A stretch of 64,000 nt of DNA. It comes from Rhinolophus ferrumequinum (lineage: Eukaryota; Chordata; Mammalia; Chiroptera; Rhinolophidae). Every line of letters begins with the position of its first letter. Position 1 is the stretch's first letter. The DNA is taken from contig NC_046295.1 of assembly GCF_004115265.2 (NCBI RefSeq), forward strand, positions 72,683,008 to 72,747,007. Direction: 5' to 3'. Shown one piece after another: positions 46,601 through 60,405 of this stretch. The notes below the pieces were generated by a model. It made no database searches. It was not told the origin of the DNA and saw nothing but the letters and a program-made list of their open reading frames with translations. A program made the position numbers and the translations under genes.

Positions 46601-49595
46601 GTGAGAACACCTCAGTTAGAATCCACCCTCTTAGCAAATAACAGTATACAGAACAGTATTTGTTAACTACAGTCATCATGCTGTATTTTAGATCTCAAGA
46701 ACTTATTCATCCGGCATAACTGAAACTTTGTACATTCTGGTAAGTGAAATAAGTCAGACCCAAAAAGACAACTACTGCATGATCTCACTTACATGTGGAA
46801 TCCAAAATAGTCAAATTCATGAACCCGAGAATAGAATAGTGGTTTCCAGGAGCCAGGGGGAGGGGCAATGAGGTGACATTGGGAATTTATTAGTGTTTAT
46901 GAATTGTTAGAAGATACTGGCATAAAAAGTTGCAGAATTAGAAATTTGTAAAATATCTGCTTTCATTTTCTCACCTCCCAATTAGTGTTCTTCTCATAGT
47001 TTCTGCTGGTGGTGATGGTGGTGGATCAGGTAGGAAACTGTATAGTGCCCTTTATTGCTTCAGAAAATTATCCACTGTTGTGAGTCAGCTGATCTACATA
47101 TAGACTCAAGGCTTCTTCTGGGTTTAGGGACACTAGTCACTCTTATAGACCACCTTAACCTTCATTAGCAGTTCATTCTCAGACCAATCACCTCTGAAGA
47201 TTTCTGACTGATTTGTGAATTTCAGTCAAGACACAGGCTCAATGCAGATACAGAAAGAGAAAGACAAAGAAAGCATCCATAGTGGAGACTTCGTGCCCCA
47301 ATGAATTTTGTGACTTTCTCATTCAATATTATCATTATATGTCTTCCTGAAAATCATCTCTTCTCATCTTAGTGACCCCAGGTAGTATCATGACCCCGAG
47401 TAATCTAACTTCCTTGTCATCCAGTGAAGGACCACATAGTTCTCTTTCTTCAGGCTGTACTTAATTAAAGAAAAACAGGATCGCAAACATTTCAGAGATT
47501 CATCACCACGTAGCTGTTAGAAGTATTTGTGAAAGCTAGATCCCAATGCAAGCTGTATCTGCCAGAGTGTGTGGCCTCAGGCGATTTACTTAACTTCCCT
47601 GAACCTCAATTTCTTCTTTTGTGTAAACTGAAAAACTATAAGACATCTAATATATTTTTGCTTTGAAATAAATGAAATGCTAAATTTGGCTTAGCATTAC
47701 AACTGACCAAGAAAAATAAATACTAGTTTTCTTTACCTATGCATCCCGGGTGAATTATGGAGCAGAACTTGCAGAGATACACCTGAATTATGATGACTAT
47801 GGGAGACTGGCATGCAGATGATAACCCCATTTAAAGAAAAGCAGCTGTCCTGGGATACAGTAACACATCTTCACTGGCTTAAACTAGACCCAAACGACTA
47901 CAGAGCAACAGATGAATGAGTTGGTAGGTGGGCAGATTACAAACAGACAGATAAAAGCAGTGGCATACTCCTACTTGTTTAATGTTCATTCAGAGTGGCC
48001 CCTGACCTACAGCTCATGAGGCTGCCTTTGAGAATCCCCGCTTTCATTGTGGAAGGACAAAGATCGCCTCCACTCCTACCCTGCCCGATGAAGCTTTAGG
48101 CCTCTAGTCACTTTGTCTGCAGGCTCAGTCTCAACCTGGAGCAAGAACAAAGCCGAATAGGGCTGGAACCTTTCTTGGTGGTCTAGACAAAGCATGCCTT
48201 GGTTGGCCTACACACCATTGGTACGTGGCTCAATTTCTCTGCACTGCAGTTTGTTGTTTGGATCTCTGAGCACCTGCTTTGCCCTGTCTGGGCCATCCTA
48301 GAAAAACACAGCACTGTAATTCATATTTTTAGCCATGGGTTGGTGACATTGCTCTGAGTGGAGCTTTCTCAAGAAATGTCAAGCTCTCCTGCCTATGGGA
48401 AGTGTTTTATCACCACCTAACCTGCTAGAATTGCTTGCCTTAGTTGTGGACAACGGAAGCAAACTGGTAGGTGCCATGTTGATTTGCATACATATATAGA
48501 ACTTCTGAAATTGCTTTAGAAGTATGTACTATATTTGGGGTATTTCCCCTCAGCCACGCCAAGGCTGGCTCATGACCTTCCCCAATGAAGCATCTCTCTG
48601 GGTCAGGACACAGTCTGCTACATATAGTTTGCAAATACTTCTGGAAGCTACTAAGCATTGAGACTTCAATTGACCAGTTTGTATCCTTTTCAATGTTAAA
48701 GGTAACAATTCTTTATAAATACACACACACACATATATACATAACTATATATATTTATATATAGTTATGATTTGTGGAGTGCAGCATAGGGAATAGTCAA
48801 TAGAATTGTGATAATTATATACGATGTCAGAGGGGTAGTAAATTGGGGGCTAGGCGTTATCACTTTGTGACGGGTGTTAATGTCTATTACATTGTTTTGT
48901 ACAGCTGAAACTTAAAAAACAAAAGAAAACAAAACACAATGAAAAAAATGTAACAATAGAAAGACCTTTCTCAGGGGAGACGAATCATAACATTACAGAA
49001 TCAGGAGCTTCAGTATTTATATTTTATCTCTGGATTTTATATATACATATGTATATTTTCTATATATTATACATATTATGTATATGTTCATAAATTATAT
49101 ATAAGTAAATTGTATATATTATATATACATATATCAAGTTTCAACTCTGATGTTAATTTTACGAGTAAAGAGTGATCTAATTTTGTGATAAGTAGAATGT
49201 GGATGAGAGGAAATACTAAAGAGTTAGAATCACTTAGATTTTGAAGGAAAAAGAAAGAAAAAACCCTGCAAGTGTTCTACTGATTAGTATCTTAGAATCC
49301 AAGAGGTTTTTTTGAGGAAGAAGCTATAAATGAAATCAGGAGTGAACTCAAACATACATAAATTTTAATTTTTGTCATTAAGGATAGAAAGGTTGGAATT
49401 ATCCCAGAAAAACAGTGAGACTTTCCTTATGTTATAGACTCTGTTGTTGAATAGCCACTTAACAAGTTATCTAATCTCTGTTAGACATCAGTGTGTCTAG
49501 CCCTGGTCAGACAGAGCTGGATAAAGACTGGACATCCATGCTACAGAAGGAAACATTCTAGTAGTTTAGAGACAGGTGAACTGAAAAGTACGTAT
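46160..49595. other. 3' part of unit A, no gene
   Basis: Shared with 54873-58360 in B. It contains old L1 pieces at 46420-46960 (minus then plus orientation), a (GT)n at about 46565-46600, a MIR-like stretch on the minus strand at 47520-47640 and an L1 3' end at 48757-48960. No conserved open frame is present; the short frames differ between A and B. Confidence 0.6.
48757..48960 (+). mobile_element. L1 3' end, unit A
   Basis: GGAGTGCAGCATAGGGAATA, then TTGTTTTGTACAGCTGAAAC and an A-rich tail. It is flanked on the left by (TA)-rich sequence. The same insertion lies at 57490-57690 in unit B. Confidence 0.7.
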
Positions 49596-49599
49596 GAAT

Positions 49600-49800
49600 A
49601 GTCAAAAGTGCTCTAATATACTACTCCTAATAATCTCCATGCTTCTGCATGATTACTGTGTATTAGGCACTATATTAAGAGCTTTACCTGTATCATCTCT
49701 TTTAATCCTCATAATAGTCCTATGAAGCATATACCTTTGTTATCTGTATTTCTCACTTGAGGAAACTGAGGCTTGGAAACAATGACATAATTATAATAAA
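49600..49800 (+). mobile_element. MIR SINE at the A/B boundary
   Basis: It follows the MIR pattern: TGATTACTGTGTATTAGGCA, TCTTTTAATCCTCATAATAG and GAGGAAACTGAGGCTTGG. The same element lies at 58365-58512 at the B/C boundary. Confidence 0.75.
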
Positions 49801-50404
49801 TGGTAGTAGCTTAATGGAGGATTTATTAATAGTTAAAGCTGCCTGGATGTCAGCAAAAGCTTTACAGGGGAGGTGGTTCTTCAGCGGGTTATGTCTTATT
49901 TCAGGAGATTTTGGAAAAGTCTTATATTTTGGGATTGTAATCTCAGGCTTTAACATACATCAGAATCTAAAGAATTAGCTATATTTTTTCAGTACACTCT
50001 CTTTTTCAGACTAAATAAGCTTTCTTTTCATCTTCTTGTATCTATTGAAATCAAAGAATCCAAACTACTTGTCACTTAAGTAACAGGAAATGTATGACTC
50101 TCTGCCCAAGGTATAAAATGTCAAAACAGCTCTCAAGATGAAGGTCTTGGAGGAGACCAAGACTGGCCAGGGGTCCCCTCCCACCCCCCTTTGCCGACAC
50201 TGTGTGGTTGATATGTCTTAACTCCCATACACAATCATTATGAAAATATGCTTCATGCTGGCCTCCATTGTAAATACAACCGAATTATACTGGATACTCT
50301 CTGAACATGTAATAGCTTTCCTATAAATGCCACTCCAGTTTCAATACTGACTATCCTTCATGGACATCTGTCTTGCCTGGTGAAGAATGAAGCACAGCTT
50401 CTGA

Positions 50405-50585
50405 AACTTTAGTGTGCACAACATTTCCTGGAGAACTTGTGAAAACACAGATTCCTGGAGTCTACCACCATGGATTCCGATTCAGTAGTTCTGGGGTGGG
50501 ACCCCGAAATTTGCATGCATGACGATGGGACTCCACGTGATGTTGGTGCTACTGATCTATGAACTGCGCTTTGAAGAAACTGGTG
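50405..50585. mobile_element. MER5-type hAT fragment, unit B
   Basis: Duplicate of 42395-42565, and the best preserved of the three: ATTCAGTAGTTCTGGGGTGG at about 50479. Confidence 0.65.
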
Positions 50586-51807
50586 TAAAGAATTACATCA
50601 TGGAGGTCGTGGGAGGCACATTTATAACACCTTACAGGAATTCTGTGAGTGTAAGAAGTGAAGCAAGAGAATGCTTACATTATTTTAGTAATAAAGAAAT
50701 CTGTGGTTCATGTTGACATTTTTAGATTAATTCTGGCTGCAGTAAATTCCTTTTTTGCAATCTCTAATACCAGAGGTTCTTCTCTGACTTTCTTTTCTCT
50801 TTCATAAATAACATAGATATGTCAGATACTACATATCATGCTTTTGTCATCACTTGAGACTACATAGTTCATTGAAAATGAAGACAGAGCTTTGAAAGAG
50901 TTACATCTTTTGTCCATTGGTGGCTTCTTGTTTCCATTCAGCCTGGTGGGATTTTAGTGCATTTGGTAATTTTGCTAATGTCACTCAAAAACATATTTTC
51001 CTATTTTACCTAACAATTGTTTCACACATGATGCAAAATAAAAATTTAATTTGTAATAAAGCACTGGTTGATATCAGAATATCTGTACTTCCACAAAGGG
51101 ACACTTTAGTTCCTTATAGTACTTCAAACAATTTTGTTATATGATGTCACCCTTGTCTAAAAGTCCTCATTTGACTTGCCATGTTTCTTGACGTAGCCCG
51201 TAAGATAGCGTTTGTCTTGAATCCAATCCATATTGTTGTTATTGTGGTCAAGTTTTTACTCCCATCCTTTCTACTCTTTTTTGGCATCTGCCCTATGCAA
51301 AGTGCCACATGTTTGTACAACTTAATAAGTGTAAAAATAATTAGCACATAACCAGCAGGTAGAGTGACAATTAAGGCAGTGCTGGTGCCCCAATTCTAGT
51401 ATGTTTGGGGTGTGAAGATTGAAATAAAAACATTTGAAGGAGTTTGATACTTGATATATGTGTCGAATATTATAATATCAACTTTCTTTTATTAATCATT
51501 TATTAATTCCGTAAGTAATGACTTAGGCTACAAGTAATTGAAAACAATCTGGCTTTGTTGCCTCACTTTCCACAGGTTTCCACTTTGACTTCCACTCTTC
51601 ATGTGTTTTCAAAGTTAGGTTCTTGTCTTTTCAAAGGAGCAAGACTCTGGCATGCAGATACTAAGACAATGGAGTCCATTACAATTGATGCTTTGGGAGA
51701 CACTGAAGTTGCCTTGACCAGATAAGTGACAGAAAATTTCAAGGCACAGTACAATCTTTAATAAAGTTTCACAGTGAATCTCTGTGTCATTCAATAAGAG
51801 ATTGACT

Positions 51808-52835
51808 GAAATTTTTTTTTTTTTTAATTTATTTTTAATTTATTGGGGTGACAATTGTTAGTAGAATTACATAGATTTCAGTTGTGCAATTCTGTATCAC
51901 ATCATCCATAAATCACACTGTGTGTTCACCACCCAGAGTCAGCTCCCCTTCCATCACTGTACATTTGATCCCCCTCACCCTCATCCCCCACCCCCCAACC
52001 CCCTTACGCTCTGGTAACCACCAAATTATGTTCCCCAGATTAATTTTCAAACCCCGTGGCCATCCTGTGGTCACCGACTGCCCTCCAATCCCCTCACCCT
52101 CCCCCCCCACCCCCCACCCCCCCCGCCCATCTAGCAACCCTCAGTTTTTCCTCATTGTCTCCCAAACTGTTTCTGATTAGTTCATTCACTTATTCTTTTC
52201 TTTAGAATCCGCAAATAAGTGAGATCATATGGTACTTATCTTTCTCTGTCTGACTTATTTCACTTAACATAATGTTCTCTAGATCCATCCATGTTGTTGC
52301 AAATGGTAAGATTTCTTTCTTCTTTATGGCTGCATAATACTCCATTGTATAAATGTACCACAGTTTCTTAATCCAGTCATCTACCGATGGGCATTTTGGT
52401 TGTTTCCATGTCTTAGCTATTGTGTATAGTGCTGCAATAAACATAGGAGTGCATAAAGATTTTTGAATTGAAGTTCTGGATTTCTCCGGATAGATACCTA
52501 GGAGTGGAATTACTGGATCATAAGGTAGTTTCATTTTCAGAATTTTGAGATACCTCCATACTGTTTTCCATAGCGGCTGCACCAGTCTGCAATCCCACCA
52601 ACAGTGCACAAGCGTTCCCTTTTCTCCACATCCGCGCCAGCACTTGTTGTTTGTTGATTTATTGATGATAGCCATTTTGACTGGGGTGAGGTGGTATCTC
52701 ATTGTGGTTTTTATTTGCATTTCTCTGATGGTTAGTGAGGTTGAGCATTTCTTCATATGTCTGTTTGCCATCTGTATGTCCTTTTCAGAAAAATGTCTCT
52801 TCAAGTCCTCTGCCCATTTTTTAATTGGATCGTTT
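51808..52835 (-). mobile_element. 5'-truncated L1 with ORF2 C-terminus, unit B only
   Basis: Poly-T near 51812 and a 3' UTR of about 380 bp on the minus strand, followed by an open frame at 52202-52804 encoding the last 200 residues of ORF2 ([43 protein letters not shown]). ORF2 encodes the endonuclease/reverse transcriptase; only the C-terminal segment remains. It is absent from A and C and replaces about 430 bp of unit sequence, with no clear target-site duplication. The intact frame suggests a young insertion. Confidence 0.88.
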
Positions 52836-52943
52836 GATTTATGGATGATGTGATACAGAATTGCACAACTGAAATCTATGTAATTCTACTAACAATTGTC
52901 ACCCCAATAAATTAAAAATAAATTTAAAAAAAAAAAAAAAAAG
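52836..52943 (+). mobile_element. L1 3' end in opposite orientation, unit B
   Basis: It starts at about 52840 with TTATGGATGATGTGATACAG and ends in a poly-A of about 17 bases at 52943. It is the complement of 51828-51913, so the same L1 3' end appears at both edges of the insert in opposite directions. Confidence 0.85.
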
Positions 52944-53101
52944 GACAGTGTTTCCTCACAGTGAGCTCTCAGAACCATCTGCCTCGGAGATACCTGGTCC
53001 CAGGACTCATGAAGGAGCATCTGTAGTGGTAGACCTGCGATCTGCATCTTTAACAAGCTCCCCAGGTGATTCTGCTGAACTCTAAAGTTGAGGGATCACT
53101 G

Positions 53102-53196
53102 CCCTAGGGCATGTGTCTTGGAGGGACCTGGAAGTACACTGAGCAATTACCACATGTTTAATACATTTCTCTAACCTAGAGCCCTGCCCCCTTGGG
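53102..53196 (+). promoter_or_regulatory. Candidate OR promoter, unit B
   Basis: O/E cores at 53102-53109 (CCCTAGGG) and 53189-53196 (CCCTTGGG) with CAATTA at 53144-53149. The third core found in A and C is altered here (TTCTCTATGG), and the upstream edge now abuts the L1 insert. Confidence 0.45.
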
Positions 53197-53446
53197 TCCT
53201 TTCTCTATGGATAGAGTGGAGATCAATGTGAACATCTCCATTTCTGAAGTTGGTGCAATGAGAAGAGTAAGCTCTAGGCTCTTGGCTTCTCTCTGATGTC
53301 AGTGAGAAGTTTAGGACCACAGACCATATAGGATGAATCTGCTTCTGGGTGTCTACAGAGAAGCTGAGAAACCAGTCCCCACTCCCTGAGGCTGGATGAC
53401 TTCAGCATAGAATTCAGAGCAGAACGAGACATCGTGTTTCGGCAAC

Positions 53447-53449
<3 letters not shown>

Positions 53450-53491
<42 letters not shown>
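53450..53491. repeat. (GT)n microsatellite, unit B
   Basis: A GT run about 420-460 bp upstream of the OR ATG, matching 44739-44784 in unit A. Confidence 0.95.
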
Positions 53492-53493
<2 letters not shown>

Positions 53494-53912
53494 TACACCG
53501 GAGGTCATCACCTCTCTGTGCTCTTGCTTATATCACTTCTCATTACTAGTTCCTAGGGACAGGGACACTGCAATCATCACTGTCCAATGACTCTCACACT
53601 TTAACCCCGAGCCTTGGGGAGATGAGGAATAAGCCGCCTGGCTGCTCGGTGATGTCCTGCCTATAATCCCTAGAATAGTCCAATACCCTCATCAAAGGCA
53701 TCAATCAAGCCTTGGACCAAGGAAATATTTACTAATTCAGTTGTGTTTGCCTGAGCTCCGCTGAACACAACACACTGAGTTCTTCACTAGAGACCTTTGC
53801 ATTATTTCTTGAATGAAAGCAATGTTACCTCAGACAGGACAGCTCCTAGGCTCAACGGTTGTTGATTGTGCTTTTTTCACTGTCCTTTCATCCCCAGCAG
53901 ACACAGGGCCGC

Positions 53913-54872
53913 ATGAGGCCTGAGAACCAGAGCAGCGTGTCCCACTTCCTCCTGCGGGGGCTCCCCATCCGGCCCGAGCAGCAGGGCGCGTTCTTCGCCC
54001 TGTTCCTGGCCATGTACCTGACCACGGTGCTGGGGAACCTGCTCATCATCCTGCTCATCAGGCTGGACGCTCGCCTGCACACGCCCATGTACTTCTTTCT
54101 CAGCCACTTGGCCTGCTCTGACATCTGCTTCTCATCTGTCACCGTCCCTAAGATGCTCATGGACATGCTGACTCAGGACCAATCCATCCCCTATGCAGGG
54201 TGTGTAACACAGATGTATTTTTTCATAATTTTTGCTGCTTTGGACAATTTCCTTCTCACCTCAATGGCATATGATCGGTACGTTGCCATCTGTCACCCCC
54301 TCCACTACATGACCATCATGAGAGAGGGACTGTGTATCTTACTAGTAACCGGGTCCTGGCTCCTCTCCTGTGCCTGTGCCCTGTCCCACACCCTTCTCCT
54401 GGCCCAGCTGGCCTTTTGTGATGACAACATCATCGCCCATTTCTACTGTGACCTTGGTGCCCTGCTCAAGTTGTCCTGCTCTGACACCTCCCTCAACGAG
54501 CTACTCATTTTCACATTAGGTTTGGCCGGCATCACTCTCCCACTAATCTGCATCTTGATCTCTTATGGTCGCGTTGGGGCCACCATCCTGAAGGTTCCAT
54601 CTACCAAGGGCATCTGCAAAGCCTTGTCCACCTGTGGCTCCCACCTCACTGTGGTGTCTCTGTACTATGGGACAATTATTTGGCTCTATCTTTTCCCCTC
54701 ATCCAACACCTCCAGTGACAACAACATAATTGCTTCTGTGATGTACACCGTGGTTACACCAATGCTGAACCCTTTCATTTATAGCCTGAGGAACAGAGAC
54801 ATGAAGGGGGCCCTGGAGAAACTCATCAACAGAGCAACAGTCTTGTGTCATGACGTTCGCTCATCTTTATGA
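53913..54872 (+). CDS. Olfactory receptor, OR1J4-like, copy B, intact
   Basis: Intronless odorant GPCR of 319 residues, with a full set of motifs: NQS at 5, GN at 41-42, [28 protein letters not shown] with a normal DRY, SYGRVG in TM5, [13 protein letters not shown] and [12 protein letters not shown]. The C-terminal half is closest to copies A and C. The N-terminal half carries LLIILLIR as in the OR1J2-like gene and MDMLTQDQ as in the gene at 8073, where A and C have LLLILL and NMQTQDQ. Residues [16 protein letters not shown] in loop 2 differ from both siblings, so ligand preference may differ. The 3' splice site ATCCCCAG ends at 53897; the in-frame ATG at 53859 lies upstream of it and is not used. 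Confidence 0.95.
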   Translation: MRPENQSSVSHFLLRGLPIRPEQQGAFFALFLAMYLTTVLGNLLIILLIRLDARLHTPMYFFLSHLACSDICFSSVTVPKMLMDMLTQDQSIPYAGCVTQMYFFIIFAALDNFLLTSMAYDRYVAICHPLHYMTIMREGLCILLVTGSWLLSCACALSHTLLLAQLAFCDDNIIAHFYCDLGALLKLSCSDTSLNELLIFTLGLAGITLPLICILISYGRVGATILKVPSTKGICKALSTCGSHLTVVSLYYGTIIWLYLFPSSNTSSDNNIIASVMYTVVTPMLNPFIYSLRNRDMKGALEKLINRATVLCHDVRSSL

Positions 54873-57800
54873 CAGATGCATTTATCACCGGACACTAGTC
54901 TCTTAATTTTGAGCCCAGTATGGAAGAAGTGCTCAGTGATATTTGACAACTTGAATTATATTCTGTTAGTCATTGTCTCTTCTCCTTGCAATTGTTTAGT
55001 ATAAATTATGAATTCTGATGTGATATTATTGATTATTGCTCTCATCTAGTAGATTAAGAAACTACATAGTTAGCAGAATTTATGTCTCCTTTTTTCCTGG
55101 GAAATGATTAATTCTTTTTTAAAAAAGTGTATAGGGGTAAAATTGACACATCACTGTATATATTTAAAGTGTACAATTTGATCTTTTGATATGTATGCGT
55201 GGTGACTTGATCACCACCATCAAGCTAATTAATAATATATCTATCACCACCACAGAGTTACCATTATATTTTTCTTCTTTGTGTGGGTGTGGTGAGAAGA
55301 TTCCAAATAAGACCCACCCTCTTAGCAAATATCAGTACACAGCACAGTAATGTTAACTACAGTGATCACGCTGTAGTTTAGATCTCAAGAACTTATTCAT
55401 CTGGCATAACTGAAACTTTGTACATTCTGCTAAGTGTAATAAGTCAGACTCAAAAGGACAACTACTGCATGATCTCACTGATATGTGGAATCCAAAATAG
55501 TCAAATTCATAGAAGCAGAGAATAGAATGGAGGTTTCCAGGGGCCAGGGGGAGGGGCAAATGGGGTAACATTGGGAATTTATTAGTGTTTATAAATTGTT
55601 GGGAGACATTGGCACAGAAAAGTTGCAGAATTGGGAATTTGTAAAGTATCTCCTTTCCTTTTCTCTCCTGCCATTTATTGTTCTTCTCATAGTTTATGCT
55701 GGTAGTGATGGTGGTGGATCAGGAGAGGAAACTCTATAGTGCCCTTTATTGCTCCAGAAAATAACCCACTGTTGTGAGTTCAGCTGCTCTTCTTATAGAC
55801 TCAACACTTATTCTGAGTTTAGGGACACTGATCACTCTTATAGACTATTGTAACCTTCATTAGCAGTTCATTCTCAGACCAATCGTCTCTGAAGCTTTCT
55901 GACTGATGTGTGAGTTTTAGTGAAAACACAGGCTCAATCCAGACACAGAAAGAGAAAGACAAAGAAAGCATCTATAGTGGAGACTTTCGTTGTCCCCACT
56001 GAATTTTGTGACTTTCTCATTCAATATTTTCATTATCTGTCTTCCTGAAAATCATTTCTTCTCAGATGACTCCTGACTCCAGGTAGTATCACGAGCCTGA
56101 ATAATCTAATTCTTTGTGATCCAGTGAAGGACGACATAGTTCTCTTTCTTCAGGCTGTACTTAATTAAGGGTAAACAGGATCACAAAAACTTCTGAGACT
56201 CAGCACCACGTAGCAGTTAAGAGTATTTGTGAAAGCTAGATCCCAATTGCAAGCTGTATCTGCCAGAGTGTGTGGCCTCAGGCAATTAACCTCCCAGAAT
56301 CTCAATTTCTTCTTCAGTGTAAACTGAAAAAGTATAAGACATCTAATATATTTTTGCTTGAAATAAATCAAATGCTCAATTAGGCTTAGCATTAAATGAC
56401 GAAGAAAATAAAATACTAGTTTTTCCTTACCTATGCATCCCGGGTGAATTGTGGAGCAGAACTTGCACAGATACACCTGAATTATGGTGACTGTGGGAGA
56501 CTGGCATGCAGATGATAACCACATTCAAAGAAAAGCAGCTGTCCTAGGATACAGCAACACATCTTCACTGGCTTAAACTAGAACCAAACGATTACAGAGC
56601 AATGGATGAGTGAGTTGGTAGGTGGGCAAATACAAACAGACAGATGAGAGGAGTGGCTTACAACTACTTGTTTAATGTTCATTCAGAGTGGCCCCTGACC
56701 TATAGCTCATGAGGCTGCCTTTGAGAATCCCTGCTTTCATGTAGAAAAACAAAAATTGCCCCCACTCCCACCGTACCCAATGTAGCTTCAGGCCTGAGGT
56801 CACTTTGTCTGCAGGCTCAGTCTCAACCTGGAGCCTGAATAAAACCGAATAGGGCAGGACCCTTTCTTGCTGGTCTAGACAAAACGTGCCTTGGTTGGCC
56901 TACACACCCATGAGTACCTGGCTCAGTTTCTCTGCACTGCAGTTCTGTTGTATGGATCCCTGAGCACGAGCCTAGCCCTGTCTGGTCCATCCTCGAAAAA
57001 CGCAGCACATTCATTCCTATTTTCAGCCACGGGTTGGTGACATTCCTCTGAGTGGAGTTTTCTCAAGAAATGTCAAGCCCTCCTGCCTACTGTGAATTGT
57101 TTTTATCACTACCTAATGTGCTAGATTGGCTTTCCCTGGTTGTGGACAGCCGAAAGCCAACTGGTAGGTGCCATGTTGATTTGCATACAACATTTGCACG
57201 TGGTATACAGAACTTCTGGAAATCGCTTTGGAAGTATGTGCTTTATTTGGGGTATTTCCCCTCAGTCATGCCAGGACTGGCTCATGACCTTCCCCAATGA
57301 AGCGTCTCTCTGGGTTAGGACAAAGTTGGCTATATATAGTTTACAAATACTTCTGGGAGTTACTAAGCATTGACACTTCAATTGACCAGTTTGTATCCTT
57401 CTCAATGTCAAAGGTAACAATTCTTTATAAATAAATAAACAAATATATACACACACACACATATATACATAAATATATATATTTATATATATTTATGGTA
57501 TGTGGAGTGCAGCATAGGGAATAGTCAATAGAATTGTGATAATTATATACGATGTCACAGAGGTAGTAAATTGGGGGATGGGCGTTATCACTTTGTGACG
57601 GGTGTAAATGTCTAACTATTACATTGTTTTGTACAGCTGAAACTTAAAAAACAAAACAAAACACAATGAAAAAAATGTAACGATAGACAGACCGCTCTCA
57701 GGGGAGAGGAATCATAACATTACAGAACCAGGAGCTTCAGCATTTATATTTTAGCTCTGGATTTTAAATGTACATATATATATTTTTTCTATATATTATA

Positions 57801-58360
57801 CATATTGTATATATGTTCATAAATTATATATAAGTAAAGTGTATATATTACATATATATATCAAGTTTCAAGTCTGACATGTGAATTTAACAAGTAAAAA
57901 ATGATATTATTTTGTCACATTAAACGTGGATGAGAAGACATACTAAAGAATTAGAATCACTTAGCCTTTGAAGGAAAAACAAAAAACACTGCAAGTTTTA
58001 TATTGATTATTATCTTAGATTCCAAGACACTTTTTTGAGGAAGAAGCTATAAATGAAATCAGGAGGGAACTCAAGCATACATAGATTCTAATTTTTGTCA
58101 CTAAGGTAAAAAAGTTGGAATTATACCAGAAAAACAGTGAGACTTTCCTTATACTATAAATTCTGTTGTTGAATAGCCAGTTAACAAGTCACCTAACCTC
58201 TGTCAGACATCAGTGTACCTAGCCCTGGTCAGACAGAGCTGGATAAAGACTGCAAATCCATGCTAAAGAAGGGAACATTCTAGGTCTTTAGAGACAGGTG
58301 AACTGTAAAGTATGTATGAGTAGTCAAAAGTGCTCTAATATCTACTCCTAATAATCAGCA
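54873..58360. other. 3' part of unit B, no gene
   Basis: Duplicate of 46160-49595: old L1 pieces at 55110-55640 and an L1 3' end at 57490-57690. No frame is conserved against unit A. Confidence 0.6.
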
Positions 58361-59119
58361 GGCTTCTGCATGATTACTGTGTATTAGGCACTATATTAAG
58401 AGCTTTACCTGTATCATCTCTTTTAATCCTCATAATAATCCTATGAAGCATATACTGTTGTGATCTGTATTTCTCAGTTGAGGAAACTGAGGCTTGGAGA
58501 CAATGACATAATTATAATAAATGGTAGTAGCACCATGGAGGATTTATTAGTAGTTAATGCTGCCTGGGTGTCAGGAAAAGCTTTACAGGGAAATGGTTCT
58601 TCATCAGGTTATCTCTTATTTAGGAGATTTAGGAAACTCTTACACTTTGGGATTATAATCTCAGGCTTTAACACACCTCAGAATCTAAAGAATTAGCTAT
58701 ATTATTTCAGTACACTCGCTTATGCAGTCTTTAATGGGCTTTCTTTTTCATCTTCTTGTATCTATTGAAATCAAAGAATCCAAACTACTTGTCAATTAAG
58801 TAACAGGAAATGTATGACTCTCTCCCCATGGTATAAAATGTCAAAACAGCTCTGAAGATGAAGGTCCTAGAGGAGACCAAGACTGCCCAGGGGTCCCCTC
58901 CCACCCCCCTTTGCCGACACTGTGTGGTTGATATGTCTTCACCCCCATACACAATCATTATGAAAACATGCTTCATACTGGCCTCCTTTGTAAATACAAC
59001 CAAATTATAGTGGATACTCTCTTAACACGTAATTGCTTTCCCACAAATGCCACTCCTGTTTCAGTACTGACTATCCTTCATGGACATCTGTCTTGCCTGG
59101 TGAAGAATGAAGCAAAGCT

Positions 59120-59295
59120 TCTGAAACTTCATTGTGCACAAGAGTTTTCAGAGAACTTATCAAAACACAGATTCTTGGAGTCTACCACCATGGATTCCAT
59201 TCAGTAGTTCTGGGATGGGACCCCAAACTTGGCACGAACGATGCTACCACGTGATGCTGGCTCTCAGATCTGTGAACTGTGCTTTGAAGAAACTG
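59120..59295. mobile_element. MER5-type hAT fragment, unit C
   Basis: Counterpart of 42395-42565 and 50405-50585, with ATTCAGTAGTTCTGGGATGG at about 59199. Confidence 0.6.
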
Positions 59296-60405
59296 GTGTA
59301 AGAAATTACATCATGGAGATCATGGGAGGCACATTTATAACACCTTACATGAATTCTGCGAGTGTGTAGAGTGAAGCAAGAGAATGCTGAACTTATTTTA
59401 GCAATGGAGAAGTCTGTGGTTCCTGTTGATATTTTCAGATTAATTCTGGTTGCAGTAAATTCCTTTTTTTCAATCTCTGATACCAGAGGTTCTTCTCTGA
59501 CTTTCTTTTCTCTTTCATAAATAACGTAGATATATCAGATACTACATATCATGCTTTGTATCATCACCTGGCACTATTTAGTTCAATGAAAATGAAGGCA
59601 AAGCTTTGAAAGAATTATATTCTACATCCATTGGTGGCTTCTGTTTCCATTAAGTCCTGTGTGATTTCAGTGCGACTTGTAATTTTGATAATGTCACTCA
59701 AAAACATATTATACTATTTTGACTAACAATTGTTTCACACATGATGCCCAAAAATGTAAATTTGTTATAAAGCACTTGTTGATATCAGAATATCTGTACA
59801 TCCACAAAGGGACACTTGAGTTCCTGACAGGATATTAAACTATTTTGTTATATGAAGTCACACTTGTCTAAAAGTCCTCCTTTGACTTGCCATGTTTCTT
59901 GACGTAGCCCGTAAGATAGCGTTTGTCTGGAATCCAATCCATATTATTGTTATTATGGTCATCAAGTTTTTATTCCCATCTTTTCATCTCTTATTTGTAT
60001 CTCCCCTATGCAAAGTGCAATATGTTTGCCCAACTTTATAAATATAAAACTGATTAGTATATAACCAACATGTAGAGTGACAATCAGGCTATGGTTGTGC
60101 CCTAATTCTATCTCTTTGGGGTGTGAAGACTGAAATCAAAACATTTGAAGGAGTTTCCTATTTGATGTAGCTTTCAAATATTACTATATCTAATTTCCTT
60201 TATGACTCATTTATTTCATTCCATAGGTTTTGACTTAGGCTACGAGTAAATGAAAACAATCTGGCTTTGTGGTCTCGCTTTCCACATGTTTCCACTTGGA
60301 CCTCTACTCTTCATGTGTTTTCAAAGTTACGTTCTTGTCTTTTTAAAGGAGGAAGACACTGGCACTCAGATACTAAGAATGGAGTCCATTACAATTGATG
60401 CTTTT

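Larger units (their letters stand above)
41890..49890. repeat. Tandem unit A of the OR1J4-like array
   Basis: Homology to units B and C begins about 280 bp after the OR1J2-like stop codon (41891 aligns with 49906 and 58622). Order: 3' flank, MER5-like fragments, candidate promoter, (GT)n, OR1J4-like gene, L1 pieces, and a MIR near 49600. The offset to unit B is 8015 bases at the left and 8713 at the gene; an L1 in B accounts for the difference. Confidence 0.92.
49891..58605. repeat. Tandem unit B of the OR1J4-like array
   Basis: Second unit, in the same order as A. It has gained L1 sequence at 51808-52943 in place of about 430 bp that are present in A (about 43797-44230). Confidence 0.92.

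Noticed and set aside
51808-52943. L1 5' inversion by twin priming
   Set aside because: Both edges carry the 3' end of the element; twin priming would invert a 5' segment.
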